Below are positions 8,443 to 15,760 of a DNA stretch of 23,050 nucleotides, one piece after another. The stretch covers positions 1 to 23,050 of the forward strand of contig CAZPLR010000034.1 of the NCBI GenBank assembly GCA_964587555.1. Direction: 5' to 3'. Source of the DNA: JAHHTP01 sp964587555 (GTDB taxonomy: Bacteria; Bacillota; Clostridia; Oscillospirales; Ruminococcaceae). Numbering within the stretch: position 1 is the stretch's first letter; each line of letters starts with the position of its first letter. The translations under genes and the position numbers were made by a program. The notes beneath the pieces were generated by a model. The model saw only the letters and a list, made by a program, of their open reading frames with translations, had not been told where the DNA came from and made no database searches.

Positions 8443-9567
8443 TCAGTTGCAGATAACCTGCTCGCTCTCCTTGTCAAATACATGGATGCGGGAAGTATCA
8501 AACGCAAGCTCGATGGTGTCGCCGGCCTTTGCAGTAGAGCGCGGATCAACACGCGCGATAACCTGTAACTCGCCCATTGCCATGTACAGATAGGTTTCAG
8601 CACCCATAAGCTCGGTAACTTCAACATCGATATTGACGCAGGCAGATTTATCTGCTTTTGCAATAAAGTCTGGCTCGTCGTGGAGATCCTCTGGACGGAC
8701 GCCGAGTAATACTTCTTTGCCAACAGAAGCCTTAACCGCATCGTTTACCTTGGAATCCGGAATCGGAATGGTGTAGTGCTTGTCGTCATAGCCGAACTCT
8801 AAGCCATAGCCGCTGCCGACTGCAACCAGCTTGGAATCGATGAAATTCATCTGCGGGGAGCCGATAAAGCCCGCTACGAATACGTTGCAAGGTTTGGAGT
8901 ACAGGTTCTGCGGAGTATCAACCTGCTGAATGACACCGTCCTTCATAACAACGATACGAGTACCCATGGTCATAGCCTCGGTCTGGTCGTGGGTAACGTA
9001 AATGAAGGTGGTTCCTAATCTGTGATGCAGCTTGGAAAGCTCGGTTCTCATCTGGGTACGAAGCTTTGCATCAAGGTTCGATAACGGCTCGTCGAGTAAG
9101 AATACCTGCGGCTCACGAACAATAGCACGACCTAACGCAACACGCTGGCGCTGACCGCCGGAAAGCGCTTTCGGCTTACGGTCTAACAAATGGGAAATGT
9201 CGAGGATGCGGGCAGCCTCTTCAACACGTCTTTTGATCTCATCCTTCGGGGTCTTTCTCAATTTCAGACCGAATGCCATGTTGTCGAACACCGTCATATG
9301 CGGATACAGAGCGTAGCTCTGGAATACCATCGCGATATCACGGTCCTTCGGCATAACATCGTTTACGAGTCTGTCGCCGATGTAAAGCTCGCCTTCGGTG
9401 ATCTCTTCCAGACCAGCAATCATACGAAGAGTAGTGGATTTACCACATCCGGAAGGACCTACTAAGATGATAAATTCCTTATCTTCGACCTCGAGGTTGA
9501 AGTCGGAAACCGCAACAACACCACCGGAATATTTTTTGTAAATGCCTCTTAAAGATAAACCTGCCAT
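8443..9567 (-). CDS. Sugar ABC transporter ATP-binding protein, MsmK/UgpC type
   Basis: This ATPase energises carbohydrate ABC importers of the CUT1 class. The 374-residue length, with an ABC domain (about 1-235) and a C-terminal regulatory TOBE/OB region (about 240-370), is that of MsmK/UgpC/MalK. Walker A is GPSGCGKST, the signature LSGGQRQRVALGRAIV, Walker B VFLLDEPLSNLDA and the H-loop YVTHDQTEA. No permease or sugar-binding protein lies nearby, which fits a shared ATPase serving several importers, as known for MsmK and MsiK. The exact sugar cannot be read from the sequence. The ATG at 9567 follows AGGAGG by 9 nt. Confidence 0.93.
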   Translation of the reverse strand: MAGLSLRGIYKKYSGGVVAVSDFNLEVEDKEFIILVGPSGCGKSTTLRMIAGLEEITEGELYIGDRLVNDVMPKDRDIAMVFQSYALYPHMTVFDNMAFGLKLRKTPKDEIKRRVEEAARILDISHLLDRKPKALSGGQRQRVALGRAIVREPQVFLLDEPLSNLDAKLRTQMRTELSKLHHRLGTTFIYVTHDQTEAMTMGTRIVVMKDGVIQQVDTPQNLYSKPCNVFVAGFIGSPQMNFIDSKLVAVGSGYGLEFGYDDKHYTIPIPDSKVNDAVKASVGKEVLLGVRPEDLHDEPDFIAKADKSACVNIDVEVTELMGAETYLYMAMGELQVIARVDPRSTAKAGDTIELAFDTSRIHVFDKESEQVICN

Positions 9568-9611
9568 ATCATTATACCTCCTAAGTATAAATAAGTATTT
9601 ACGACATCTAT

Positions 9612-9640
9612 ATCATATCATATTTGCGAAAATTTTGAAA
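9612..9640 (-). promoter_or_regulatory. Probable sigma-A promoter for the ABC ATPase
   Basis: On the minus strand TTTCAA (9635-9640), a 17-nt spacer and TATGAT (9612-9617), about 45 bp upstream of the start codon. The -35 is weak and the -10 good. The remaining 9641-9864 is AT-rich and holds nothing I can name. Confidence 0.55.
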
Positions 9641-9864
9641 GTAACGAAATGGCCAAAGATGAGGTTTGCCATTTGTGCAAAATCACTTCTCGGCCCAAAA
9701 AAGAGCTTAATTGGACACCTTCAAGGTCAAAATAATTCATTTTTCAAGTTTTCAAACGACAGATTATACAAATCAACTCGTTTTTTGCCCAAATAAATAA
9801 GCCCTGCCGAGAAGCGAGAAAAACAATTGTGCGTCCCTTAGCGACAAGCGCCGCAAAGGCGATA

Positions 9865-9910
9865 CGCTGCAAAAGTCAAACTTAGCTTGACTTTTCCGGC
9901 TTTTGCAGCG
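9865..9910 (-). terminator. Long hairpin over the 3' end of the rsuA-type gene
   Basis: Two nested inverted repeats share this site: AAAAGTCAA with TTGACTTTT (9871-9879 and 9887-9895), and CGCTGCAAAAG with CTTTTGCAGCG (9865-9875 and 9900-9910). They include the last codons of the gene. No T-run follows, so it may block 3' exonucleases or act as a weak terminator. Confidence 0.35.
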
Positions 9911-10658
9911 TCAGCAGCGCAAGCTCGTCCTGTGTCAGCGCGCGGCAGCCGCCCTCCGGGAGCGCTGTATCCAGCGGCAGGAAGCCCATCCTGATCCGGC
10001 GCAGCGCCGTCACAAAATTTCCCCGCGCCGCGAACATCTTTTTTATCTGATGGTACTTTCCCTCGCACAAAACGACCTCGCAGCAAACCTTCCCATCCGG
10101 AAGGATATCCAAGACAGTCAGCCGCGCGGGCATACACTGCTCGCCGCTTTTTAAGGCGATACCGCCTGCGAACGCATCGATATCCGCCTTTGTCACCGCA
10201 TGCTCCACCACAGCATGATAAGCTTTTTCGATGTGGTTTTTCGGCGATAGAATACGGTGCGCAAAATCGCCGTCGTTGGTCAGCAGCACAAAGCCGGTCG
10301 TATCCTTATCCAGCCGCCCAGCCGGGAATAGGTCTGAGCGAAATAGCTGCGGCGGGACCAAATCAAGAACCGTTTTCTGCTTTTTGTCCTCCGTTGCACT
10401 GACGACGCCAGCCGGCTTATTCATCATGAGATAGACCATCGGGCAATAGGAAATCTCGTTTCCAGAGAGGAAAATCCGATCGCTTTGCGGATCCACCTTA
10501 AAGTCCGCTTGTCTGATCACTGCGCCGTTGACAGTTACAAGCCCCATGCGCAGCGCCTTTTGAACCTCTCTTCTGGAGCATATCTCCTGACTGCTGAAAA
10601 AGCGGTCAAGTCTCATCTTTTCAGCCATATTGTCATACACCATCCCTTTCGTCATCAC
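9882..10658 (-). CDS. RsuA/RluB-family 16S or 23S rRNA pseudouridine synthase
   Basis: The protein isomerises a uridine in ribosomal RNA to pseudouridine. It has an N-terminal S4 RNA-binding domain (about 15-65) and a pseudouridine synthase domain (about 70-240) with the catalytic aspartate in AGRLDKDTTG and the later CEVVLCEGKYHQIKKMF segment that is typical of the RsuA/RluB/RluE/RluF group. Whether it acts on 16S or 23S rRNA cannot be decided from motifs alone. The start is uncertain: ATG 10658, ATG 10628 (MAEKMRLDRF) and ATG 10616 are in frame, and none has a strong ribosome site; family alignment favours one of the two shorter ones. It lies 26 bp after the DUF4830-like gene and may share its transcript. 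Confidence 0.9.
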   Translation of the reverse strand: MMTKGMVYDNMAEKMRLDRFFSSQEICSRREVQKALRMGLVTVNGAVIRQADFKVDPQSDRIFLSGNEISYCPMVYLMMNKPAGVVSATEDKKQKTVLDLVPPQLFRSDLFPAGRLDKDTTGFVLLTNDGDFAHRILSPKNHIEKAYHAVVEHAVTKADIDAFAGGIALKSGEQCMPARLTVLDILPDGKVCCEVVLCEGKYHQIKKMFAARGNFVTALRRIRMGFLPLDTALPEGGCRALTQDELALLTLQKPEKSS

Positions 10659-10684
10659 GCTTCCGCGCTTCTTTTTACAGCCCG

Positions 10685-11140
10685 CTAAAAAAGCGGCATG
10701 CTCTCCGGCTGCGGGGAGAAATCCGTTCTGCTTGCAGCGGCAAGCTTTCCGTCGCGTACAGGAACAATCAGGGTAATCAGTCCCTGCCCCATCGCATCCT
10801 CGTATAGGTAAAGGGTCGCCTCCTCCCCGGCATACTCCCGCAGAGAAAGCCCCTGCTTATCCTGCAAGCGCAGATAATCCTCATAGCCGCCGCCGTTCTC
10901 CGCCGGAAGAACAATCCGCTCAACTGCAAGCGGCGGCTCGTTGACAGCAATGCCGCGGCTTAACAGTAGCTGCGTGCAGTCAGCGGCATTTTGAATACGC
11001 TCTTCCACCCGCGGAGTTACGCCCCTTCCCAGCAGAAAAACGCTCCCCACTGAGGCGCATACTGCGGCAAAAAGCAGCGCGGCGCAGACCGTCCTCCGTT
11101 TTTTGGAAAGCGGGCGGAAAGACAAAGATAAGCGGCGCAT
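10685..11140 (-). CDS. Small membrane-anchored protein, DUF4830-like
   Basis: Function unknown. I take ATG 11140 as start because GAGGGG lies 4 nt upstream; the frame is open to a GTG at 11197 that has no ribosome site. The 151-residue protein begins with a basic segment, then one membrane helix (about 16-38), then an extracytoplasmic domain. That domain has the pattern I associate with DUF4830: a region on an early helix (LLLSRGIAV), the strand VERIVLP, then YLRLQDKQGLSLREYAGEEATLYLY and a final strand set ending before residue 140. The family assignment is from memory and should be tested with a profile search. It lies 77 bp after korC and 26 bp before the rRNA pseudouridine synthase gene. 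Its start codon lies in a long inverted repeat. Confidence 0.7.
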   Translation of the reverse strand: MRRLSLSFRPLSKKRRTVCAALLFAAVCASVGSVFLLGRGVTPRVEERIQNAADCTQLLLSRGIAVNEPPLAVERIVLPAENGGGYEDYLRLQDKQGLSLREYAGEEATLYLYEDAMGQGLITLIVPVRDGKLAAASRTDFSPQPESMPLF

Positions 11141-11195
11141 AAAACCCCTCGCTTCCTGATCACTCATTTTTGCTTTACAGGATCTTATGCGCCGC
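11132..11195 (-). promoter_or_regulatory. Inverted repeat enclosing the start codon of the DUF4830-like gene
   Basis: GCGGCGCATAA at 11132-11142 and its perfect complement at 11185-11195 (11 bp each) are separated by 42 bp. In the minus-strand RNA the AUG start (11140-11138) falls in the downstream arm and the GAGGGG ribosome site lies in the loop just before it. An inner TCCTG/CAGGA pairing is possible. The structure could hide the start codon or mark the end of the kor transcript. Confidence 0.4.
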
Positions 11196-11217
11196 ACACA
11201 GCGTTTATGCCGCAGGC

Positions 11218-11754
11218 TTACGGCTGATATTCATACCCCAGCGCCAGCGCTTTCAGGTTCGGCTGAAGCAGGCTTTTTTTCGACGGCGGGATCATATGCT
11301 CAAGCGATTTTTTGACCGCGTCCATCGAGATATACGGAATGCTTTTTAAAACGCAGCCCACCATAATCATATTGGCAAGACCGTGCAGTGCATTTTCCTC
11401 CGCCATTTGATGCGCGGGAATCCGCACGCAGGTAATATCGGTGCGTGCAGTTTCGTCCGGGATCATTGAGCTGTCAATGACCGCAAGTCCGCCCGGCATA
11501 ACGTCGTCGATGTATTTTTTAAAAGAAGGGCGGTTTAAAACCACCAGCGTTTTCGGCTTGCTGACGACTGGGCAGCCGATCACATCATCGTCCACGCAGA
11601 CGGAACAGTTGGCGGTGCCGCCGCGCATCTCAGGGCCGTAGGAAGGAAGCCAAGAAACCTGTTTTTCCAGCTCCATCGCCGCATAAGCGATCAATTTTCC
11701 GGCAAATAAAACGCCCTGTCCGCCAAATCCGGCAACCAGCATCTCTAACAGCAT
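11218..11754 (-). CDS. korC: 2-oxoacid:ferredoxin oxidoreductase, gamma subunit
   Basis: This is the gamma subunit of the enzyme that oxidatively decarboxylates 2-oxoacids to acyl-CoA with ferredoxin as acceptor. The 178-residue protein opens with the characteristic glycine-rich GFGGQGVLFAGKLIAYAA segment, then SWLPSYGPEMRGG and the VVLNRPSF strand of the family. Its ATG overlaps the stop of the preceding korB by one base (TAATG), showing translational coupling. Gene order alpha-beta-gamma and fused ferredoxin match KorABCD/VorABCD enzymes. Whether 2-oxoglutarate or branched-chain 2-oxoacids are the substrate cannot be settled from sequence alone. Confidence 0.9.
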   Translation of the reverse strand: MLLEMLVAGFGGQGVLFAGKLIAYAAMELEKQVSWLPSYGPEMRGGTANCSVCVDDDVIGCPVVSKPKTLVVLNRPSFKKYIDDVMPGGLAVIDSSMIPDETARTDITCVRIPAHQMAEENALHGLANMIMVGCVLKSIPYISMDAVKKSLEHMIPPSKKSLLQPNLKALALGYEYQP

Positions 11755-12506
11755 TAAAATACCCCCTTATCGGTCACATCTTTATATACGCCAAGCGGAT
11801 AATACGGGATCATATGCTCCGTCACCCACTTCATCGCGTCAATTGGCGACATTCCCCAGTTGGTTGGGCAGGTGGAAAGCACCTCAATGATCGAAAATCC
11901 CTTGCGGTTCATCTGCGCCTCAAAGCCCTTGCGGATCGCCTTCTTTGCCTCGCGGATATGCGCGGCAGAATCAATCGCCACGCGCTGCGCAAACGCCACG
12001 CCGCTTAAGGTGGAGATCATCTCGCAGATCCGCACCGGATAACCCGCAAGCTTTGGATCGCGCCCGTAAGGGGTGGTCTGTGTGACCTGTCCCGGCAAAG
12101 TTGTCGGCGCCATCTGACCGCCGGTCATCCCGTAGATCGCGTTATTAATGAAAATAATCGTGATATTTTCGCCGCGGGTCGCCGCATGAACCGTTTCTGC
12201 CGTGCCAATAGCCGCCAAATCGCCGTCGCCTTGGTAGGTGAACACAATATTATTCGGATTGCTGCGCTTTGCGCCGGTCGCTACCGCCGGCGCTCTGCCG
12301 TGCGGCGCTTCGATCATATCGCAGTTGAAATAGTCATACGCCATAACCGCGCAGCCGACTGGCGCAATACCGATGGTGCAATCTAAAATGCCAAGCTCCT
12401 CCAGATTTTCCGCTACAAGACGATGCACAATGCCGTGCGTACAGCCGGGGCAGTAATGCAGAACGGCGTCTGTCAAGCCTTTTGTTTTCTGAAATACAAC
12501 ACTCAT
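11754..12506 (-). CDS. korB: 2-oxoacid:ferredoxin oxidoreductase, beta (thiamine diphosphate) subunit
   Basis: This subunit binds thiamine diphosphate and carries out the decarboxylation step. The 250-residue protein has the YCPGCTHG motif near the N-terminus (Cys19 and Cys22) and the thiamine diphosphate-magnesium motif starting at GDGDLAAIG and ending at INNAIYGMTGGQ. The AHQRV-type substrate region and the C-terminal length are of the KorB/VorA group. ATG 12506 follows an AAGG; the gap to the upstream korA stop is 64 bp and contains an AAAGGAG with no start codon at the right distance. It is the third gene of the ATPase-korDA-korB-korC operon. Confidence 0.92.
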   Translation of the reverse strand: MSVVFQKTKGLTDAVLHYCPGCTHGIVHRLVAENLEELGILDCTIGIAPVGCAVMAYDYFNCDMIEAPHGRAPAVATGAKRSNPNNIVFTYQGDGDLAAIGTAETVHAATRGENITIIFINNAIYGMTGGQMAPTTLPGQVTQTTPYGRDPKLAGYPVRICEMISTLSGVAFAQRVAIDSAAHIREAKKAIRKGFEAQMNRKGFSIIEVLSTCPTNWGMSPIDAMKWVTEHMIPYYPLGVYKDVTDKGVF

Positions 12507-12570
12507 ATCCTTATCGAGCCTTTACCGTGAAGTAAAAGCCGTTCTCCTTTCTGAATCCAGCCGGCAAGCT

Positions 12571-13932
12571 TTACTTTCCCTCGCCTTTGGCAATTTCCAT
12601 AACCTTCTGATAGACCTCTTCCGGGGTCGGCACAACGCCGCCGTTTCTGCCGTAGAAAAAGACCGGGCAATTTCCCCTTGCGTACAGCTCGACGTCCTCG
12701 ACCATCTGTCCCTTGCTCATCTCGACCGTCAGGATCGCGTCGCATTGCTTCGCCGCCTCCAGAATCGCTGCTTTCGGATACGGCCAAAGCATCTGCGGAC
12801 GGATTAGCCCCGCCGCCACGCCGCTCTGCCTTGCCATCACAACCGCTGTATGCGCAACGCGGGCGGACGCGCCGTAAGCGACAATCGCGATCTTCGCGTC
12901 CTGCATCTCGAACGACTCGTGCATCTCCTCGTTTTGCTCGACTAAGGCATACCGTTCATACCGTTTATCCACCAGTTCTTCCAAAATATCCGCTTTCAAA
13001 TACAAGGAGTTGATGATGTTCGGCTCTCTTTCGCCCTTGGTTCCGGTCGCCGCCCAAGGCTTTTGCGGCAGCGGCAGCTTGACCGGCTCTGGAAAGGAAA
13101 CCGGCTCCATCATCTGCCCGATTAAACCGTCGGTTAAAATAACCGCAGGCATCCGGTACTCCTCCGCCTTATCGAACGCAAGCCCGACCATATCCACCGC
13201 TTCCTGCACGCTTGCAGGCGCATAAACAAGCCGCCTGAAGTCGCCATGACCCATCGCCTTTGTCACCTGCCAGTAATCCGATTGGGACGGCTGAATGCTC
13301 CCAAGCCCCGGTCCGCCGCGCATAACGTCAACGATTACGCATGGCAGGTCAGACCCGCCAATATAGGAAATACCCTCGGTCTTTAGGCTGATGCCGGGCG
13401 AAGATGACGAGGTCATTGCCCGCGCGCCGGTCGACGCGGCGCCCAGCACCATGTTGATCGCCGCAAGCTCCGATTCCGCCTGCAAATAAACGCCGCCTTC
13501 TCGCGCCATACGCTTTGCCATAAACGCCGCAATCTCGGTCTGCGGCGTAATCGGATAGCCAAAATAGCAGCGGCAGCCCGCTAAAATCGCCGCCTGCGCG
13601 ATCGCTTCATTGCCCTTCATTAAGTATTTTCTGCCCGGCACGACCGTGCTTTTTTCCGGCTCTGCTTCCTCCGCAGGCGTCATAGCCGGAACCGTTTTCT
13701 CCTGACGCCTTTCCGGCAGATCATTCTCAACCGTCAGCACGCTGTCCGGGCATACTAACCCGCACATCGCGCAGCCGATGCAGTCTTCCGGATTCTTCAC
13801 CTCCGCAGGCGTGTACCCCTTTTCATTGATCTTGTCCGACGACAGTGTCAGCACCTGCTTTGGGCAGAACTGTACGCACAGACCGCAGCCCTTACAGCGC
13901 TGCTCGTCGATCGTTACCTTTCCTTTTGCCAT
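12571..13932 (-). CDS. korA: Ferredoxin domain fused to 2-oxoacid:ferredoxin oxidoreductase alpha subunit
   Basis: I place the start at ATG 13932, 6 nt after AGGAGG, giving 453 residues; the frame is open to 13953 but that start overlaps the upstream gene. Residues 1-70 are a two-cluster bacterial ferredoxin with cysteines 13, 16, 19, 23 and 51, 54, 57, 61 (two CxxCxxCxxxC sets), which should bind two [4Fe-4S] clusters. Residues about 72-103 are a Pro/Glu-rich linker. From Met105 the protein is a normal KorA/VorB alpha subunit with MKGNEAIAQAAILAG, the FGYPITPQTEI segment and the QSDYWQ and EQNEEMHE regions. In many Clostridia the ferredoxin (KorD) and alpha subunit are separate genes, so this is a natural fusion. 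It should pass electrons from the catalytic core to free ferredoxin. Confidence 0.93.
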   Translation of the reverse strand: MAKGKVTIDEQRCKGCGLCVQFCPKQVLTLSSDKINEKGYTPAEVKNPEDCIGCAMCGLVCPDSVLTVENDLPERRQEKTVPAMTPAEEAEPEKSTVVPGRKYLMKGNEAIAQAAILAGCRCYFGYPITPQTEIAAFMAKRMAREGGVYLQAESELAAINMVLGAASTGARAMTSSSSPGISLKTEGISYIGGSDLPCVIVDVMRGGPGLGSIQPSQSDYWQVTKAMGHGDFRRLVYAPASVQEAVDMVGLAFDKAEEYRMPAVILTDGLIGQMMEPVSFPEPVKLPLPQKPWAATGTKGEREPNIINSLYLKADILEELVDKRYERYALVEQNEEMHESFEMQDAKIAIVAYGASARVAHTAVVMARQSGVAAGLIRPQMLWPYPKAAILEAAKQCDAILTVEMSKGQMVEDVELYARGNCPVFFYGRNGGVVPTPEEVYQKVMEIAKGEGK

Positions 13933-13949
13933 AATCTTCCTCCTGTTTT

Positions 13950-14624
13950 TCAAAATGGATGTGATATATATATCCGAATTGGTAGAACATTCTCGTCCGG
14001 ATGCCGCGTGGAAAATGCGTCCGCAAGCTTTTCCTCCACCGCTGTGCAGACAAGCGGCAGCTTTACAAGCTCACAAAGCCTTTTTGCGTCAGCGAGGCTT
14101 TCCTCAACGACCGAAAGCGTCGTTTGTATTCCAAGGTTTGTATTGTTAATCACCCCGGTGGCTTTCAGGTGGGAAGCGCTTTCGATCTCCCATAGGATCT
14201 GCGCCATCTCCTCCGGCTCTGAGGTGAAAAACCGGCGCTGCTGAATCAAGTACAGCATCTCGTACGGCTTCTGCGCAATCATCCCCGCATACCGCCCTAA
14301 AGCGGCAGCGCCCGCGTCGTCGCCGCCGACGTCTAAAATTACGCATTTTTCCTCTCTGCGGATCGCCGTGTCGATTGTCGCGGGCAGCGAGGGCACGTCC
14401 AAGCTTGTGTTGGCAAACATCGGCGTGATCACCGTGATCCCCTTCTCGGTCAAAAGCGTTTTGCAGTCCGCGCTGCGGAAAAAAGGGTTAACGATATCCA
14501 AATCGATCAGCACTGTGTCCCTTCCCTGCCGTTTTGCCTCCAAGGCAAGATTGACCGAAAGATTGCTTTTCCCGCTTCCGTAATGCCCAGCGACGATATA
14601 AATGTGCTTATCAAAAGTCAGCAT
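13950..14624 (-). CDS. P-loop ATPase, CobQ/MinD/ParA-like, upstream of the kor operon
   Basis: The true start is ATG 14624, preceded by AGGAGG 4 nt upstream; the in-frame GTG at 14639 lies before this ribosome site. The 224-residue protein has a Walker A motif in AGHYGSGKSNLSVNLA, a DLDIVNPFFRS segment equivalent to switch I of the SIMIBI class, and a Walker B-like CVILDVGGDDAGA. No membrane segment or partner-binding domain is visible. It ends 17 bp before the ferredoxin-KorA gene and so should be cotranscribed with the oxidoreductase. A role in assembly or insertion of its metal clusters would be a reasonable guess, but nothing in the sequence proves it. Confidence 0.85.
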   Translation of the reverse strand: MLTFDKHIYIVAGHYGSGKSNLSVNLALEAKRQGRDTVLIDLDIVNPFFRSADCKTLLTEKGITVITPMFANTSLDVPSLPATIDTAIRREEKCVILDVGGDDAGAAALGRYAGMIAQKPYEMLYLIQQRRFFTSEPEEMAQILWEIESASHLKATGVINNTNLGIQTTLSVVEESLADAKRLCELVKLPLVCTAVEEKLADAFSTRHPDENVLPIRIYISHPF

Positions 14625-14707
14625 AGAACCTCCTGACACGATCCCCTTTTTCTCTCTTTTAAAATCCTTTTCACTCTTATTATCAGTATAACACTTTGTG
14701 TTTCGAA

Positions 14708-14736
14708 ATTATACACTTTTTTGTGAACATATTGCA
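14708..14736 (-). promoter_or_regulatory. Probable sigma-A promoter for the ATPase-kor operon
   Basis: On the minus strand TGCAAT (14731-14736), a 17-nt spacer and a perfect TATAAT (14708-14713), about 84 bp upstream of the ATPase start. The -35 is weak. A TGCAGA/TCTGCA hexamer (14733-14738), the same element that is repeated in the fic promoter, overlaps the -35. Confidence 0.5.
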
Positions 14737-14765
14737 GACATGCAAATTCCGAAATAAGGCAGGAA

Positions 14766-14795
14766 ATCCGGCGAAGCGCAAAAGCTCCGCCGGAT
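14766..14795 (-). terminator. spo0A copy 1 terminator stem with a shortened T-tract
   Basis: A 12-bp stem with one G:T pair (14766-14777 and 14784-14795) and a 6-nt loop follows the gene. On the minus strand only two T follow the stem before CCTGCC, because the repeat ends there. It is probably a poor terminator, so transcription from spo0A copy 1 may run into the ATPase-kor operon. Confidence 0.55.
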
Positions 14796-14877
14796 CTCTT
14801 TTTCTCCGCTTACAGCAAAAAGTGTTTCTCTTCTGTTTCGTTTGTTTCCTTCCGGGGGCTGACGTTCCCCTTCCGTT

Positions 14878-15684
14878 TCAGTATAATGCCGCTCTCCGGC
14901 TTATCTCGTTTCCCTCTCTCGACTTTAATCTCAGCCGATCCGCGATCATCGCGATAAACTCCGAGTTTGTCGGTTTTCCTCTCCCTGTGTTGATCGTATA
15001 TCCGAAATATCCGGACAGCACCTCCACATCTCCGCGGTCCCACGCTATTTCTATCGCATGGCGGATTGCTCTTTCCACCCTTGACGGCGTTGTCCCGTAT
15101 GCCTTGGCTACCTCCGGATATAATATCTTCGTTACGCTGTTGATCTTTTCCGGCGTTTCCACCGTCAGCATGATCGCTTTTCTTAAGTACGCATATCCTT
15201 TGATATGCGCAGGTACTCCGATCTGAAAGATCACCTCCGTTACCTGCATCTCCAATGTCCCCGCTGCGTTTTGTCCCGCCTTCTTAAAGCCTGCCGGCGT
15301 CAGCACCGGCTTAATCTTCAACATCCCTCCGATGCACTCCTTTAAGTACGTCATATCTATCGGCTTTACCAGACAGTACGCTCCGCTTTGGATGATCTCC
15401 TCTTCCAGATATTGACTCCCCTGCGGCGTCAACACGATCACTCCGATATTCTTTTGTTCCTTTGCCATTCGATGCAGCAGATTCACTGCGTCGTAATGCG
15501 GCATCAATGCGTCGATAATCATCAGGTCCGGATTGCTTTCCGTCATCTTTTCCCAAACGTCTTTCCCGTCACGTTTGGTCAATATGATCTCTCGGTTGCT
15601 TTCCCGCAACATTTCCCGGCATGGCAATCCAAATTCCTCTGAATTATCTCCTATTATGATTGTTTGCTTTACCTGTAGCTGCAT
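14878..15684 (-). CDS. spo0A: Sporulation master regulator Spo0A, copy 1 (downstream of fic)
   Basis: Spo0A is the phosphorelay-controlled transcription factor that starts sporulation. The 268-residue protein has a receiver domain (about 6-122) with the phosphorylation site Asp58 in MIIDALMPHYD, Thr86 and Lys107 in KPID, then a linker and the Spo0A-specific DNA-binding domain (about 145-255) with the recognition helix TTPSRVERAIRHAIEIAW (198-215). One of the paired N-terminal acidic residues is Gly12 in the IGDN segment. The protein is identical to that of copy 2. The ATG follows GGGAGG by 11 nt. This copy lies downstream of fic rather than spoIVB, so I regard its position as the derived one, though the model of origin affects that. 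Confidence 0.95.
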   Translation of the reverse strand: MQLQVKQTIIIGDNSEEFGLPCREMLRESNREIILTKRDGKDVWEKMTESNPDLMIIDALMPHYDAVNLLHRMAKEQKNIGVIVLTPQGSQYLEEEIIQSGAYCLVKPIDMTYLKECIGGMLKIKPVLTPAGFKKAGQNAAGTLEMQVTEVIFQIGVPAHIKGYAYLRKAIMLTVETPEKINSVTKILYPEVAKAYGTTPSRVERAIRHAIEIAWDRGDVEVLSGYFGYTINTGRGKPTNSEFIAMIADRLRLKSREGNEISRRAALY

Positions 15685-15731
15685 GATTTTCGTTTCCTCC
15701 CTTGCTTACGCCACTTTTTTGCTGCTTTTTT

Positions 15732-15760
15732 ATTTTATCATATCTCCTTCCCTCTTTCAA
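15732..15760 (-). promoter_or_regulatory. Sigma-A promoter of spo0A copy 1
   Basis: On the minus strand TTGAAA (15755-15760), a 17-nt spacer and TAAAAT (15732-15737), giving a leader of about 40 nt. It lies inside the repeat, so this copy can be expressed on its own. The leader and upstream DNA to about 15900 are almost pure purine on the coding strand. The rest of the gap to fic (15792-15973) holds no gene I can support. Confidence 0.75.

Noticed and set aside
8271..8741. A 156-residue minus-strand frame overlapping the 3' part of the sugar ABC ATPase gene
   Set aside because: It overlaps the well-supported ATPase in another frame, has low-complexity Leu/Arg/Ser content and crosses the terminator-like hairpin at 8378-8401.
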